The notes below the pieces were generated by a model. That model was not told where the DNA came from and did not search any database. It saw nothing but the letters and a program-made list of their open reading frames with translations. Below are positions 12,701 through 26,964 of a stretch of 64,000 nucleotides of DNA, one piece after another. The position numbers and the translations under genes are program-made. The number at the start of each line of letters is the position of its first letter. Position 1 is the first letter of the stretch. This stretch comes from Jacaranda mimosifolia (taxonomy: Eukaryota > Streptophyta > Magnoliopsida > Lamiales > Bignoniaceae), in assembly GCA_018894105.1 (NCBI GenBank), contig CM032121.1:1551507-1615506 (forward strand), read 5' to 3'.

Positions 12701-15700
12701 CCTGTTTCAAACCAGGACATCCAAATGGAAGGAGTATGTGATAGAGAACATTGCAGCATATCAGACGCTCAACTTCATATAAAAATTGCTGAGGATGGAT
12801 TTTTTTTTTTTTTTGTGGGGTGGGTGGGGGTGGGGAGGCATAACAGCCAAGAAACCATAACATGTCGTGGCAGCTAGTTGTACATTACCTGCCTACCTCT
12901 ACCCTTGCCATCTTTGGCGCCCTCAATAATACCAGGAAGATCCAATAACTGTCAGAAGCAGGTAGAACAATCAAAATCTGTATTAGAGAAAATTTTGGAT
13001 AACTCTTTGTTCACATTCAAAAGCAATTCAATGACAACCCAAAGTAGGATAGAATTAGAGAACAAAAATTATGATCCAGTTCTGCCTTGACCTAAACTCC
13101 TTTGTGACATTTTCAATTATCTAGGTCGTCATCATCTTAAAAGAGAACATTAACCTCATTGCAAAAAGTAAAATAAATAGATAAATAACACCTTTAATAG
13201 TTTAGTCAACCGAAATGTAATGCAATACCAATAGGACAGAGGAATTGCTGCCCATGAATCTTAATGATATGTCTAAAATTCATTTAAAACCACAGTTTTC
13301 CAGATCTAATGCCTTAAGTTTATCCATGGCAGATGACAATACCTGAATCTTGGCTCCTCGATATGTGATTACACCAGGAATGCAAGTTAAAGTAGTAAAC
13401 TCATATGAAGCAACCTGGAATCCAAGAAAATAAATGGGTATAGAAAAGTTCATTTGAAACTTCAGCAATTTGAAACAGATTTAAGTGTGCAAGTAGTCAG
13501 ACAAAGAAGGAGAAAAAGAAGAGAAAGTCCATGCAATGGTTATCTTATTTCGACAAACTGAAAGAGAGCAAAGTCATGACATCCAAGCTAAGCTTTCATA
13601 CTTCAGCTCATGCACGTGATATCTGTTCTAAAATATGTCATCCGAACTTCACAAAAAGACAATTGGTGCTGGTTGTTGAGAGCCATGAATAGAAATAATT
13701 TTTCATAAAAAACATAAAGAAAAGGTCAATATGCACATAACTAGATGTTTTTCTTAGAATAGTTTCCTTAAGTGCCTAGTTAGATAATTGCTTCATGCAA
13801 CAGAGCCCAATAAAACCTAGGATGACTGATTCTAAGTCATTCCATAGTATTGCACATTAGACTACCTAGAATCTAGCTTTCCCACAGGAAATCATTTTAC
13901 CCCATCATTCTCTTCTTTTTTCTCATATTATTTCGTTCCCTAAGACAAGAACATTACAGCATGAAAAACCCAAAGTTGAAATTCTTGTTTTTTGTGTTGC
14001 TTAGACAAATTAGTACTTATGCACTTCAGGCTCGCTTAGGTGTATAATTTTTATCGCCAAGTCTTTTGCCTATATCTTTGTCCTGCCTTCAACATGACTT
14101 GATCCCAAGTTAACTGTGTAAATCAGGGTCCCAAAACATGTCAAGAAGAAAAAAAAACTAATTATATTGAAAAACAAAGTAGAATCTGATTGAGGCAAGA
14201 ATGCTTCCTGACTTTTAGTACACGGACATTAGGATAGTACCATTCATTATGGTTAACTGGTAAACAGGTAACTATATCATACATTAGAATACAAATAAAA
14301 AAATGAAAAAGATACGTGTTAACACAGAGCCTGTATGCCTCAGGAGCTGTACAATAAGTGATGCAACAATATTAGGTACCATGCATCATGCCAAACATAA
14401 TGATAGATGATGCTTTATTTACATTCTCTAATTAAAGCAGGAATATCAACAATACTCAAGAATTACAAACCTCTGAAAAAGTTCCAGTTAATTTGTTTAA
14501 GAGCGTTGATTTTCCAACTGAAGGGAAACCCACAAGGCCAACTCTTGCATCACCACTTTTTGTAACATCAAAGCCTTCTCCAGGACCACCTCCCTTCGAG
14601 GTTGGTGTAAGAATTTCCCTCCGAAGTTTTGCAAGTTTTGCCTAAGACAGATCATGCAATCACAGAAAAGAAATTAGTATATTGAAATTAATAAGTTCAG
14701 CATAAGCAAAGTTATAACTATTAGGCATATCCAAAAAGAAAGAATTTAATCAAAGAAGTATATGCATAGACGTGTGTGTATTTGAGTGTACACTTTTCAC
14801 CAGATGATACAAAATGCTATTGAATTGCTCAATTCTAGACCCAGATAAGCATTGCAACTAGTCATTCAAACATGAAATTTGAAAAGTAAATATATAATTG
14901 CATAGCATTGCCCATCTAACCTAAATGTGCAGCATAAGATGATAGAAGAATCATGAATAGCTAAGCATCTGTTTTCACATAGGTTCATTGCAGTTATCAA
15001 ATGTATTAAGTACAGATGTAACTTCCTTAAGCCACCCAAAAAAAAAAGAAGGTAAAAAAAAAAAAATGTTAAAAGATAAATCAAGGATCATATAGTTGTC
15101 GACCTTACTCAGCTAACATAGTAACATGTTATTCACAATGGTGGTTCTACAGAGTAAGTGCTGGGGAAAAGACAAGCTTTTACATGTTCTAGTTTTGCAG
15201 CTGAATACATAGGCATGCTTGCCCATATAACATCTCTCAACAGAGCAATTTCCCACATAAAGAACAATGTCATAAAACGAAATTTTCATATCACTTCCCT
15301 CGAATGCTGTTAGCTTAAAATGATGATTACAACCATAACAATCATCAAGTGATTATTCAACAACATTTCCAATCTTATTTCTTACGACATCACATGAGGT
15401 AATACTCCACTGGTATTGATAAAAGATCCACAAAACCTTGATGATCTTTTGGTTTGTATGTTTTGGTAAATGAACTTTGAGAGTGGGACCGAGAAATATA
15501 AAAGTAGGTTGGAGTAATGTGAATGATGCTTGTCCATATTTTGGGTGGTAAGTAAAAAATATTTTGGGGGAGTGAAGTAATATTTGGTATGTTTTGGTGG
15601 AAGACAATTTTTAACACAGATGTCAAACAAATCACATTTTGGTCTAGTTAATGGGGAAATTGTAATTTAAAATCATTTCAATATAAATATAATATTTTAA

Positions 15701-17094
15701 AATGTATATGTATGTAATTATAATGATTAAATATAATTTTAAAGAATAATGTAATGATTGATTAGATGATGATACTGTGGATGAGAATTGAGGGTTTCTG
15801 ATAAACTGAGAGAATAAATGAAGAGCATTTTAGGAAATACCCAAAATGCATTTCCCTTCCAAAAAATCCACCTTGTTTGTTCGCATTTGGGGGAATGATT
15901 TTATTTCCCCCAAAATGTAAACAAACACTATTATTCCCCCCAAAAGTTAAAAAATATTGCCTGAGCAATTGTGAATAAATTACTTGAAGTACTCTCCATG
16001 CAGAATATCAGTTCATTTTTCTTTTTCTACATGATTACATCTGGACTTCCACTTATATCAAGATTCAAGTACCAAAAACAGCTTCATTCAGAATACTCTT
16101 TCAGATTCATTATATGCCTTTGTCCATTTATTCAATTCCATTCAGTTCATAGTTTTTCAGGGATCGAGGTTCTTCTCTAATTGGAAGGGAACAACTTCAC
16201 TAATAATCTAAAAGAGCAGTAATTGCTTTGCAAAAGACATTTTGTTTAAATATCAATATTAAAGACAATGACCAAGGAGAAAGGCGAAAAACTAGCACAG
16301 CAAGCAACAGAAAGAAATATATACATATAGTCACCAGACAGTATTCATCTTGAGAGAAAATTGACGATCATGATGCAGTGTACCTTAAGCAAGCCCAGAT
16401 GGTGGGCGGTTGCTTTGTTCTTCTGAGTTCTTGCCATCTGCAACAGGAAAAAGAAAGGGAAAACAACATTCTTAAAACAACATCTGTTTAGTAGCAAAGC
16501 AAGTCCAATAAGAAACAAATTACTCAAAATTTCCAGCCATGAATAGCAAAAGAACACATATACAAAAGCATTAAAAAATATTACACTGTTCTAAATTAAC
16601 ACATAACAGTGGGCACGTTACTATAGAAATAGCCATAATTGATATTAAAAAAATTCTTCAATAACTCAAGTTCTTTTACTCGTTATTGAGAACAGAAAGA
16701 AGAAGCATAAAGTAAATACTAAGAAACAAGCAAACCCGTTTGCTCATCCTAATCACTTTAGAAACACATGAAGAAAAGGAGGAATCTGAGGATCGATTAT
16801 TCTAAATTATAAGTACTTTCAAAATATTTTCTTCCTATTTTCGTAATAAGCAAAAACAAATAATAATCCATCTTCCTCAACACTATTAGCTCATTCCACG
16901 CTTTCAGCTTCAACAGCAGTACTACGAACAAACAAATAAGTGCTCCAAACCAAAAACCAATACAACAAAAATCACAAAAATAAACGATCAAATATTCAAC
17001 AATAACTTATGCAACACAGAAGAAGACTTTTCCTAATTAATTTATTAACTACCTCATCTTCGATGTCCTTGATTTTCTGCATAACAGTGGCCAT
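9728..17094 (-). CDS. DRG2: developmentally regulated GTP-binding protein, DRG2 type
   Basis: A 367-aa OBG-HflX/DRG-family GTPase from ten exons read right to left: 17094-17053, 16437-16384, 14641-14471, 13414-13343, 12948-12889, 12602-12493, 12174-11875, 11380-11189, 9931-9880 and 9778-9728. All junctions are GT-AG, and exon lengths sum to 1,104 bp in frame. Motifs: P-loop GFPSVGKST at 70-78, DLPG at 116-119, NKID at 247-250, and a G5-like SAHLEWN near 270, followed by a TGS domain to the C terminus. The start [14 protein letters not shown] and the [10 protein letters not shown] block match DRG2 rather than DRG1; plant naming differs, and these are the Arabidopsis DRG1/DRG2 pair. In eukaryotes DRG proteins bind DFRP partners and associate with translating ribosomes. 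No breaks seen. Intron 2 (14,642-16,383) carries a MITE-like repeat. The final exon codes [16 protein letters not shown]. Confidence 0.93.
15440..15960. mobile_element. MITE-like repeat in DRG2 intron 2
   Basis: The left side reads TTTGGTTTGTATGTTTTGG and the right side contains CCCCCAAAATGTAAACAAACA, a partly inverted arrangement. The words GTTTTGGTGGAAGACA and AAAATGTAAACAAACA recur in the other Tourist-like copies of this window (for example near 29,600, 31,290 and 60,750). Ends are approximate and no clean target duplication was identified. Confidence 0.45.
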
Positions 17095-18560
17095 TGTTGC
17101 TGAGAAAGCAGGTGAGAACTTCTAAACGACAGCGTGAATGCGGCGGGGGGATTCGAAACCGGAGTTAGCAATTCTCTGTCTGCCGGAGCTGAAGGAGAAA
17201 AGTAAAATCTATGGAGAGTTTGCCAAACGATCCCCTAAGAAGAGAGTTCTAGAAGCCCAATGATTTTTGGATAATGGGCTTTGAAACTTGATGGATCGGG
17301 TTTTATTTTCACTTGGGTCCAAATTCAAGCTATTTTTGTTTGATTCTTTATCATTCCTTTTTTTTTTTTTTTTCAAAGAAGATTCTTTATCATTCTTATT
17401 TTGATGGGCCATTTTGCCAGAATGCCCCTATATGTTCGGGAATTGTACAGAAAAAATGTATAGCCCTATTCATTGTCCGAGAAAAAAGCGTATATAAATA
17501 TATATCATATATATTTTATAATTATGACATATATTTATATAAATTAATATTAAATTAAAATTTATCTTCACTAATTAGACAAAAAAGCATTTAAGTTAAC
17601 ACCAACAATAAAAAAAAAAAAAATTCTTATCAAAACATAAGCAAACATTACTTTACTCAAAAGTAATTCACGGATATGTTGAGATTTGACTCGGTTATCT
17701 GGAGACTAAATTTGACTAAAAATAGAACTCCTTGTATTAGATTTCCTAGTTTTATGTGAAGTAATAAAGTAATTTTCTATTATAAATAGAGAATTTTATT
17801 TGATTACTTGATAGAGAAGACACTAGTGAAACTCATTATACTCATAGAGTAGTTATTATGAGTACGAGTGAGGTAATACAAAGAAGTGGAGTGAGTATTT
17901 TTTTAGTAGTTATGATAGAAGTTGTACAAGGGTTTTTTTTACTTGAATTTGAGCATGTCAAATTCAATGATTGGCTTATACAGATAAAATTCTATTATAA
18001 TTGAATAAAGAAAACTTTTGTGGAGGTAGGAGGAATTTGCGAACCACCTAAATCTGTATCTGTTTTATTTTTCTATCTGTTGGGTATTATTTTTGTCATC
18101 AACTTTATGAGTGTATAATTTATAAATTTATGATAAATTAAATCTCGTGCCTAAAATATTTATGTTGTGCTCCAACAGGATACTACTAAAGATATAAACA
18201 AATATTCATTATATTCTCTTAAACATACTAGCACATTTATCAATTCAAAATAAAATCATAAATCGTCATAAAATACTATTCATTACATTCTCCGAACATA
18301 CTGCCACATTCCCCCATTCAAGATAAAACCATAATTAGCCCGAAAATACATCCAAACATAGCCTAATGAGCTCCATGCTAAGTACTCCCAAATATCATAA
18401 ATAGGCATTGTCTCACCTACCCCTATTTCCTTCTTGTTTGTGATGATTGCTCCATCAAAATTCAATTTTATTATTGTTAACTGATAAGGGAGGCTATTTG
18501 AATGAGTGGTCCCTTTTAAATATTGACACTAAAAGAGAAAGCATTGTGGCATCAACAAAA
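17095..18560. other. intergenic upstream of DRG2
   Basis: The first 100 bp or so would be the DRG2 5' UTR and core promoter. The remainder is AT-rich with poly-T/poly-A tracts. A short minus frame at 18,283-18,465 has no recognised motif. Confidence 0.4.
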
Positions 18561-18564
18561 GTTT

Positions 18565-19027
18565 TCGCTATGTTTGATTATCTTTTGTCAAAATATAATT
18601 AAATATATGGTTTATTTTTTTATCAAAATAAAAAAAATATTAATTTTCAAAATACTCCTTCAAATTAATTAATTTATTACTGAAAATTTCATATATATAC
18701 ATAAAATAATATTTTATTATTATTTTCACAATCAAAAAATCATATTCAAATATCACACACACACACACACATTTATATATATACATATATATTATATTTT
18801 ATTATTATTTTTACAATAAAAAATATTATTCAATTCCACTTTTACCCAAAAAATTCAATAAAAAAGCATTTGTTTGACTACTATAATAGAAATTATCTCC
18901 TCCCAAAATATAAACAAACATACATCACATTCCTCAACACAAATTTCACATTCCCCAACCTCAATCCCAAAATTTATTCTCTCAAAATATATAATCCAAA
19001 ACATACAATTTATATCCAAACATTACC
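18565..19027. mobile_element. Tourist-like MITE copy
   Basis: It begins near CTATGTTTGATTATCTTTTG and ends TATATCCAAACATTACC. Inside it has AAAAAGCATTTGTTTGACTACTATAATAGAAATTATCTCC in pieces, the same internal core seen in copies near 29,640, 31,300, 60,730 and 63,590. It also contains CA and TA microsatellites (18,757-18,790). Boundaries are approximate. Confidence 0.5.
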
Positions 19028-20186
19028 TTTATAATTGTTGATGGCAAAACCAACAAGTTCTTTTCAAACTCAAGATGAATTCTCAACAACTATTCTCAAC
19101 CAAAAGTCAAGAATAGTTCAAACTCCTCTGTCACCAATTGACAAATGTAGTCTAATCATGTATATATTAATGCAATGGTATTACAAAAGTTGAATTATTT
19201 TCTAGGTTAATATTGGGTAGAAAAAAATTTACTTTTTTTTTTTTTCTCTTTCTTTAACTTTACTTTCCTAAATATTCAAGTCAATATAGTATTGAAATAT
19301 GGCATTTACATATAAATATATATAGAGAGAGAGAGAGAGAGTTCATTAGAATTCGAATTTCAAACATGACACATAAATGTAACAATGATGTTATTGGATT
19401 CATTACCTATTTGATTTGAGTCAAATTTGAACAATATAAATTATTCAACTTGGTTAATTTTTATCAAAGGACAAATGATAATATTGATTTATATATGTGT
19501 GAATGATTTCTAAAAATGTATTAAAAGGTCATCAAATTTCATTAGGGTTCATTTGTTTTAATAATTTAGAAAATCAATAAATCCACATTTTAGTGTTAAA
19601 TAACTACTAAAATTATTATAAATAATTAAATAAATTTAATAATTTAGAATTTACTTAAAATGCACAATTTATGATAAAAAAATATCCTTTTTATGCGTAA
19701 CATATACAAATTGGTTGAAATATTTTCCTATGTTAAAAGTGTCAATGTATTTAAAAAATGAACGAAAATATCATTAAATTTAGTTAGTTGACGTATTTTA
19801 ATAATTTAGAAAAATAAAAAGTTCTTAACTGATGCTAACCATCTAATAAAATTATTCTAAATAATTAAATTATAAGGACCCAAAATTTATTCAAAAATTA
19901 TAAAAGTATGGTCCAAAGGCCCCATTTCTATATATTACATCATACATTATAAACTTATTAAAAATTTTCATAGTCTATATATGTGAATAAATTTAAAAAA
20001 ATATTAAAATATCATTAAAAATCAATAAATTCACAATGATTTTGGGTAACAATTAAATTATTTTAAACAATTGAAAAATAATAAAATAAAAAAAAATTGG
20101 TCACGTTTAATCACATTTTTCAGTAGTTTTCCAATCATTTAAATATTTAGAGGCATCACCAACCAAACACATGCCAAATGTGGCTT
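19028..20186. other. AT-rich intergenic, no gene seen
   Basis: Contains a GA microsatellite (about 19,325-19,341) and loosely repeated blocks such as AATAATTTAGAAAATCAATAA/AATAATTTAGAAAAATAAAA near 19,559 and 19,800. These hint at an old local duplication of about 240 bp. No coding potential seen. Confidence 0.4.
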
Positions 20187-20194
20187 TATATAAA
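20187..20194 (+). promoter_or_regulatory. TATA box of the shikimate kinase gene
   Basis: TATATAAA, followed about 35 bp later by a CCACC-rich probable leader. A GTAAG donor at 20,286 and AG acceptors at 20,635-20,636 or 20,666-20,667 suggest a 5' UTR intron before the ATG at 20,765. Inferred from sequence signals only. Confidence 0.5.
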
Positions 20195-20764
20195 TACAAC
20201 TCTATTTTGAAGTTGAGCTCAATTTTCAGATAGCCACCTACCACGAACTCCCACTTCATCAACCACCGCATTTTCCGAATTTCTGGTAAGCAAAAACGAC
20301 TTCCTTTATGCTTCACTTTCAGTTGAATTTCTTATTCTTTTCATAATTAATATATCCGTTGCTGGAATATGTAGATTCTGGTTTGAAGGGAATCGGTTAT
20401 ATTGATGTGTTGAGTTTGTTGGATTTGATTGGTGGGCTCTTTTTTTTTCTTTGATTTTTGCTCTAATTTTTTTAAATGGGTTTGTTGGGCTGATCTTTTT
20501 ATTTCTGTTATGATTCATTAGATGTGAATTCATGGCATTTTGATGAAAGAAAATAGGATAGAATGTGAAAGATTGGATCTTTTTAGCTTTTCTTTTGGGG
20601 GTTTAATTCTTATAATTAATTTTGTGTTATTGGCAGAATATGTTAGCTCAACGGTTTGCTTGCAGTGATTTTTTTTTTTATGCTGTTGAATTATGTTTTT
20701 TAATTTTTGATTTTTCTTGGAAGTGTAGTCTGAGGCTTTTGGAAGAAAAGGGTTGTGGTTTAAA

Positions 20765-23700
20765 ATGGAGACCAGAGTTTCCCAAGGCTTGCAAGTGCCC
20801 ACATGGATAAACACAAGAAAGATTACTGGAAAACCAAGCAGTTCTTTGCAGTTTGTCCAGAAGCATGGGGAGCAAAGATTGCATCAGATGCCTGCTTCTC
20901 GTCGTTTGCTGGTTAATAAAAGAGGAACACTTTGTAGACCTTTAGTTTTGAAGGTCTCGTGTTCTTCTGAAAACATTCAAGGTAGTTAGTGATCATATAC
21001 AGTTTGATTTTGAACATTGAAAGCTGGGAGTGAATGATGTTCTTGATTGCCCTTTTTTTTTTTCCCAGTCATATGTGAAGCTTCTGTAGTATAAGATTTT
21101 GAGCTGACTCAGGTGGATTGTTGTTAGTGGTTTTGTCATCTGAATTGAGTGCAATCAATTATTTTACCTCTAAAGATTGTTAAATTGATTTGTTAAAACT
21201 GTTAATTATTTAAATGTTACCTTAGTTTCGACATAATGTGACCCAGCGTTTGGTGTGGTTAGACTCAGCTTTTAAGTTGTATCCACTAAACCTTTGCAAT
21301 CTCTATTTGGTATCCTCTTGATGTGAATGTCATTACCCAAGAGCCCACTATAAAGTACTTGTTCTGCATCTTTCACTTGCCTCAAGAAATTAACTTTATC
21401 ATACTGATAAATGGCCTTACAATATGTTGGAAATTTATCTGCACCACTAATTGGGCAATTAGCTCATATTTGGACTGGGAAAAGAGATATATCTTCCATT
21501 TCATTTTATGCATTGTTGCTCCATGACTATATACAGGACTTCATTGATAGTTGTTTTCAGTTACAATAAATATACAGAGAAAACGTATACAAGTGAGGTT
21601 AATTTAGCAATCGACCTTTTTCTATTCTTGTTGGACATGTGAACATGTTTATCACAACTTATCTTATGTGAATAACCATGACTTCAAATAATTGATGCTC
21701 ATGAAACCGGAAAAAACATACGTGGAGCCACCTTGCAGTTTATCTCAGTTCTTTGTTTCCTTATTTCATCGGTTAAGCTCATTCTCATTGCACAAGCAAC
21801 TGCCATCTCTCTGTGGCGGATGGGAACATTGGAGTTTGGGGTTGGGTGGGGATGCCAGGAGCGGGCAAGGAATGTAGGAAGGCTCATATGCCATTTGTTG
21901 ATATTTTTTTCCGTTGATCAAAAGAAAGAACTTACTAAAGAAACTCACAAGCTATTCAGTTGTGCACTAATATCCTTCTCTTTGTCCTGTCTTTTTAGCT
22001 TTGGTGATGGAGTCTGGAAGTTTTCCTGCATTGTTAGATGAAACAGAGATTCTTGAGATTCTTAAGGTAAGTTCTAATGACATTTTCTTCCATCAGTAAT
22101 GTCCCAAACAAAACCTTTTCAGTTGCCAAGAGTCTGCCTTGCTTTGTATGCCTATAAATTGGTGCATCAGAAAATGTGGCCTGTTCCCAATTATTTAAAC
22201 AGTTGAAGTTAGCCTTCTACTCAGTGTGGATGCTATTGCAGAATAAATCGGAAGAGATTGAACCATATCTAAGTGGACGATGCATATATCTTGTTGGTGG
22301 GTATGCATATCAGTTTTCTTGAATCAGTATATCAGTTGCTTAGTTTCATTTGAATTTTTACTCTGTTTTTGTATGTCACAGGACTGATGGGATCCGGGAA
22401 AACAACAGTTGGCAAGGTTCTGGCTGAAGCCCTTGGGTACTCATTTTACGACTGGTTAGCCCCAAATATTACTTCTGTTTCTTAAAAGTGATAATAGATA
22501 AAATGATATTGGAGAAACTAAGACTTGACGGTAATTTGTTTTTTGTTAGTTAGCATCCACACTGTTCAAATTATACACTACACCCAATTTATATTTCATT
22601 CCGATAAATATGGATCATGTTATTTGTGAATTTTTCAGTGACACACTAATAGAGGAGGCTGCCGGTGGAAGCACTGTGGCTGAAATCTTCAAGTTATATG
22701 GCGAGAGCTTCTTCAGAGATAATGAGGTTAGTACCTAGTGCTTGCTAACGTAGTTTAGGCTGACCGGGTATCCAAGATATTCATACCGATGATCTGGGAA
22801 AGCATTAAGGGGAGATTTTCAAACTAAACGCTTACAAAGTCAATTATACTTTTAATTTTACTCATTATTTGTTAGTTCAATCCTTTTGCGCTTAGATTTG
22901 TTGCGTATATCCCTAAAGAAATTGGCTCAAGTTTGGCTTCTGCAAGGGTTTTGTTGTTCTATACTTAAATGCTTTTTAGGAATTCTTGTTTTCATGCAAT
23001 TCAGATAGACCACCCAAAATTCAGTTCGGCTGATCCTCCTTCTCCATTCTCTATCTGAACATCATCAACTTTAGTGAATGCTGGTGATTATTTGAGAATG
23101 CAATCTTTGTCCGTCTTTTGAATATACCATTTACGCTTTTTTGCTTTATAGACTGAGGTATTGCACAAGTTGTCTTTGATGCATCGATTAGTTGTTTCCA
23201 CTGGTGGAGGTGCAGTTGTTCGGCCAATCAATTGGTAATAATACGGAAAGTAATGGTAGCTTTTTGCACCCACAGCCACTCCATCTTCTCTACATTTGTT
23301 TAACTTGTCATTGCTTTTGGCCATACTAGGAAACACATGAAAAAGGGTATCAGCATTTGGCTAGATGTACCATTAGACGCCTTAGCCCGGAGAATTACGG
23401 CTGTCGGCACCAAATCCCGGCCATTGCTGCATCATGAATCTGGGGATCCTTATTCGAAGGTATTTTAACTGCAACTAAAAAGAGACGAACTTTTTGATGT
23501 GCTCATTTTGTTGTCACTTGTTTCAATTTTCCGCTTATTTTCTTGTCACCTTTTGCGACTTTCCTCTATGTCTCGGGTTTGTGCAGACCATTAAGCGATT
23601 AACTACCCTTTTTGAAGAGAGAGGTGAAGCATACGCCAACGCGGATGTGACAGTTTCTCTTGAAAGTATGATTTCAATTAACGTAGTTCTTGTTCGATAT

Positions 23701-23968
23701 GCTCTTTTAATTTTGGTTTGTGACCAAATTGAAGTATATATGTCTCTTATAATAGACATTGCAGCCAAACTTGGATTAGAGGATGTATGCAATATCACAC
23801 CAACTGCAATTGCAATTGAGGTTTGTCTCTTTTTTTCCTATGTATTCTTGGCCGGTGTCGTGGTTTTCTATTCCATTCTATATTTTCCATTTCTTTGATA
23901 AATGTTGCTAATTTTATCATACACATGGCCAGGCACTTCTAAAACTCGAGAATTGCTTGAAGAAATAA
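20765..23968 (+). CDS. SK: shikimate kinase, chloroplast precursor
   Basis: A 297-aa shikimate kinase from ten exons: 20765-20981, 21999-22066, 22242-22296, 22382-22454, 22639-22726, 23152-23234, 23330-23459, 23587-23665, 23756-23820 and 23933-23968. All introns are GT-AG and lengths sum in frame. It phosphorylates the 3-OH of shikimate with ATP, the fifth step of the plastid shikimate pathway. Residues 1 to about 60 are rich in Ser/Arg/Lys and poor in acidic residues, as in a transit peptide. Walker A GLMGSGKT is at 114-121, Asp137/Asp139 in FYDCD, the shikimate-binding Arg164 in FFRD, GGG at 185-187, and lid residue Arg225 in SRPLL. The ATG at 20,765 is the first in frame after a possible 5' UTR intron. 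All catalytic motifs are present and the gene looks functional. Confidence 0.94.
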
Positions 23969-26964
23969 GGGCAAAACATTATTCAATTCTCTCATTCCAT
24001 CATGATCAACGAATAAGTGTATTGTTTCAATTTTGCAGTCGAGACATGGCATGAAATTGTCTGAAAGAACTTGTGGGACTTCTTCAATAAAGTTTATGAT
24101 TAGCTGTAAATATTGTGTTCATCTTATGATAGATTTTCCTATGAATTCAACTGGATGCTGGTTCTGTTCTTATGTAATTTCATATAATTGAATCTTGCAT
24201 TTGTTAATTTTGTCTTTATCATTTTTTTATTAAATTTTTTCTTTGTTATAAATCTTCCTTCTCAATACACTCATAAATACTGTTGTGGGACTGATGGAAG
24301 AATTAATTGAGGAGGCTTGGGACGGGGCCGAAGGAGAACCACATGGAAATCGGAAAACCAAACCCATAATCATTGTTCGTCTCTGCACCCTCCAGTTCAC
24401 ATATTTTATTTAATTCATTTATCATCTTTTATTCTATTTTAAGAATGTAAATTTATAATCAATTAAAATAAAAGATTAATTATCAAATGAAATACTAAAT
24501 AAAATATATGATCATTACACATTACTTGTGTTATTCTATTCTGGAGGAATTATTATTGCAAGGCATGGAGTAAACAACTGCTTGAAAAGTCGAGTAATGA
24601 TGTTGTTTATATGTGTAAATATTGTTTAAGCATAAGATGGCAAGTTTTTTAAGATATGAGGATTCCATTTTGTTTTGGAGTAATGCATTTTCACCCACTA
24701 ACAAGTATTGTGAGTGAAAAATGATGAAGATGATAATTTATATGCTAATGAAGTACTATGTATTGTGATTAAAATTAGCTAATATGTATTATCCGGGGGT
24801 AAAGAAAAGCAAACACTTGGTAGTATTTTAAACACAGAAAAGGAGTTTACAGCCAAATATATACAGAATTGATCATTACAATTGAGAGTTTACTGTGAAA
24901 TCAACAGATTACATGTCCTTATGTCTGCATGCAAGAAAGCAAGCAAAGCAATATGATCATATTTTGGGACATTCTTGAATATTCCTTTATTCATTTCCTA
25001 TCTTAGATTCAAATGGCAATAAGATCTAAAATTCAACAAGATCCAATTCCCAGAAACAGGTCCAAAGACTATATCAACCACAACTGTACTTGAAAGTTGG
25101 TATATTATTGAATTTCCACTTTTTTACACGAACATATGGATTACAGACAATGTTCATTGTGAATATTCTTGGTAAGACACTCATCAAACAAGCAGAAAAG
25201 AGTAATACAGAAGAAGCCAGTTGATCCGACCCAACTGAAAAAAGATAAAACAAGGGTTGCCAATCCTACTCGTGTAGTAGAATCTTAACCCCATTCACTC
25301 AAAATACGATTATAACAATCTTATAGATATTCCTTCAGAAGCAGTATTCACAAGGCATATTTGACAACATATTTCAATAATCTATGGCCAGCTTCTCAGA
25401 AATTGGCATGGAATTGGTATTACTTCAAAGACAAATGGAAGCGGGAGTCAAGAAGTATATGTTCTGTTGCTGAGCCATCACTTTTAACCTAAGTCTGCAG
25501 CTTGCACTTCACCAACCTTGCAACTCGAGGTGCCAGTAGCCGCACTAAGGTCATTTTGCTGTTACATGTAGTTCTGGATATCAGCAGTGATCTTGTCATG
25601 CTTAGGATATTAGTCTGTCAAGCAAACATTATACATCACAATAAACTGCCATATCATAGAATATTGATAGAAAGATAAGTAACTTATACATGGTTGTCTC
25701 CGCAAACGCTACCAAAAAAATTCTAGAATGCTATCCAAGAAGCAACACAACAGCAGCACATTCTGACAGATAGGTTGCAATAGTTTTCCTGCTTCACATT
25801 TTCTTAACATGGATAAACAAAGTTCTAAAGAATGAGAAATAAATCAATTTATCATAACCTCTGAATTCTTAGGACCAACAAGCAAAACATCCCTTTGGCA
25901 GTGGACAGAGTATCACACTCAGTAACTTCCTCACCAAACAAAAGTTCAAGTAACGTGTACTAGCCTAAGGAATTTACATCCAGCTCCATATATAAAATAT
26001 GATCTCGTAACTCAAGAATTGAAATATACTTATAAATTAAAAAAGAACCTAAAATGGAATTAGGAAGTATCAACCAAGTAAAACATCTCAGTCAAAGGAC
26101 ATAACATAAAAACTTCAAGCAAATTTATACCCATTATTGAAAAATTGAGAGCCATCATAAATGCTAGTAAAGTAGCAAGGTTAAACAAAACAAAATTATA
26201 GTAATTAGTTGTTTCCTTTTTTATTAGATTCTTCACTACTTTTGGTTGATCAGACCTTTGAACCCTATATAAGTCATATCACCAAGGTACTGAGCTTTAA
26301 AATGTTGGGGTCAGATTCTTTCTGAATGCATTTGATTTTGTAACTTTTTTTCCACAAGAAATGACAAATTAGATTTATCATTGGTTCACCAAAGCACGCA
26401 AGGTTTTTCCTTGCAAAGGAAGGGAATAGTGGACTGTCAATTCTCTAATTAGGGACAAGAAGTCGTACATAATTTAGCTATCGATAAGGTCCAACTAACA
26501 AAGAAAATGAACGTTTTAATTTCGCAACCTCAAGCATTTAAAACATCTTATTTAGTATGTAAGAGCTGGTTAACTTCACATGGAAGGGCCAATCTAGTAA
26601 TCAAAGTATCAAACTATACACATAAGAGACTTCGATGATTTTCCCACAAGGTGACAAACAGCAAATTTGACCATTTCACTTCCAAAACCCTTTTCACTCA
26701 ATCAGACTTAAGTTGAAAATTATACACTAACCTTGCACTCACTTGCTCATGCATTTGATCAAGCCAAAACAGTCAGAAAAGTAACAAAAATACAACACTA
26801 GTTTAACAAGTCTACAAATCATGTCACCTAGAAAAATATTCTGCATTCCACTAATCTTTTATCACCTGTACAAAGGATAAATTGAATGCAAAAGCAGCTC
26901 AAGGATAGAAATACTTGAAAGTAATACCTCCTGACACCTGGCCCTCACAACTTGCACCAACACA
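23969..26964. other. intergenic between convergent shikimate kinase and F-box genes
   Basis: Contains the 3' UTRs of both genes. On the minus strand a GGAG|GTATTA donor near 26,929 and a TTGACAG acceptor near 25,620 would give the F-box gene a 3' UTR intron of about 1.3 kb. This is inference. No other coding region is convincing. Confidence 0.35.

Noticed and set aside
23494..23898. 134-aa continuous frame in the shikimate kinase region
   Set aside because: It reads through exons 8 and 9 and their introns; the family sequence requires splicing at 23,665/23,756 and 23,820/23,933.
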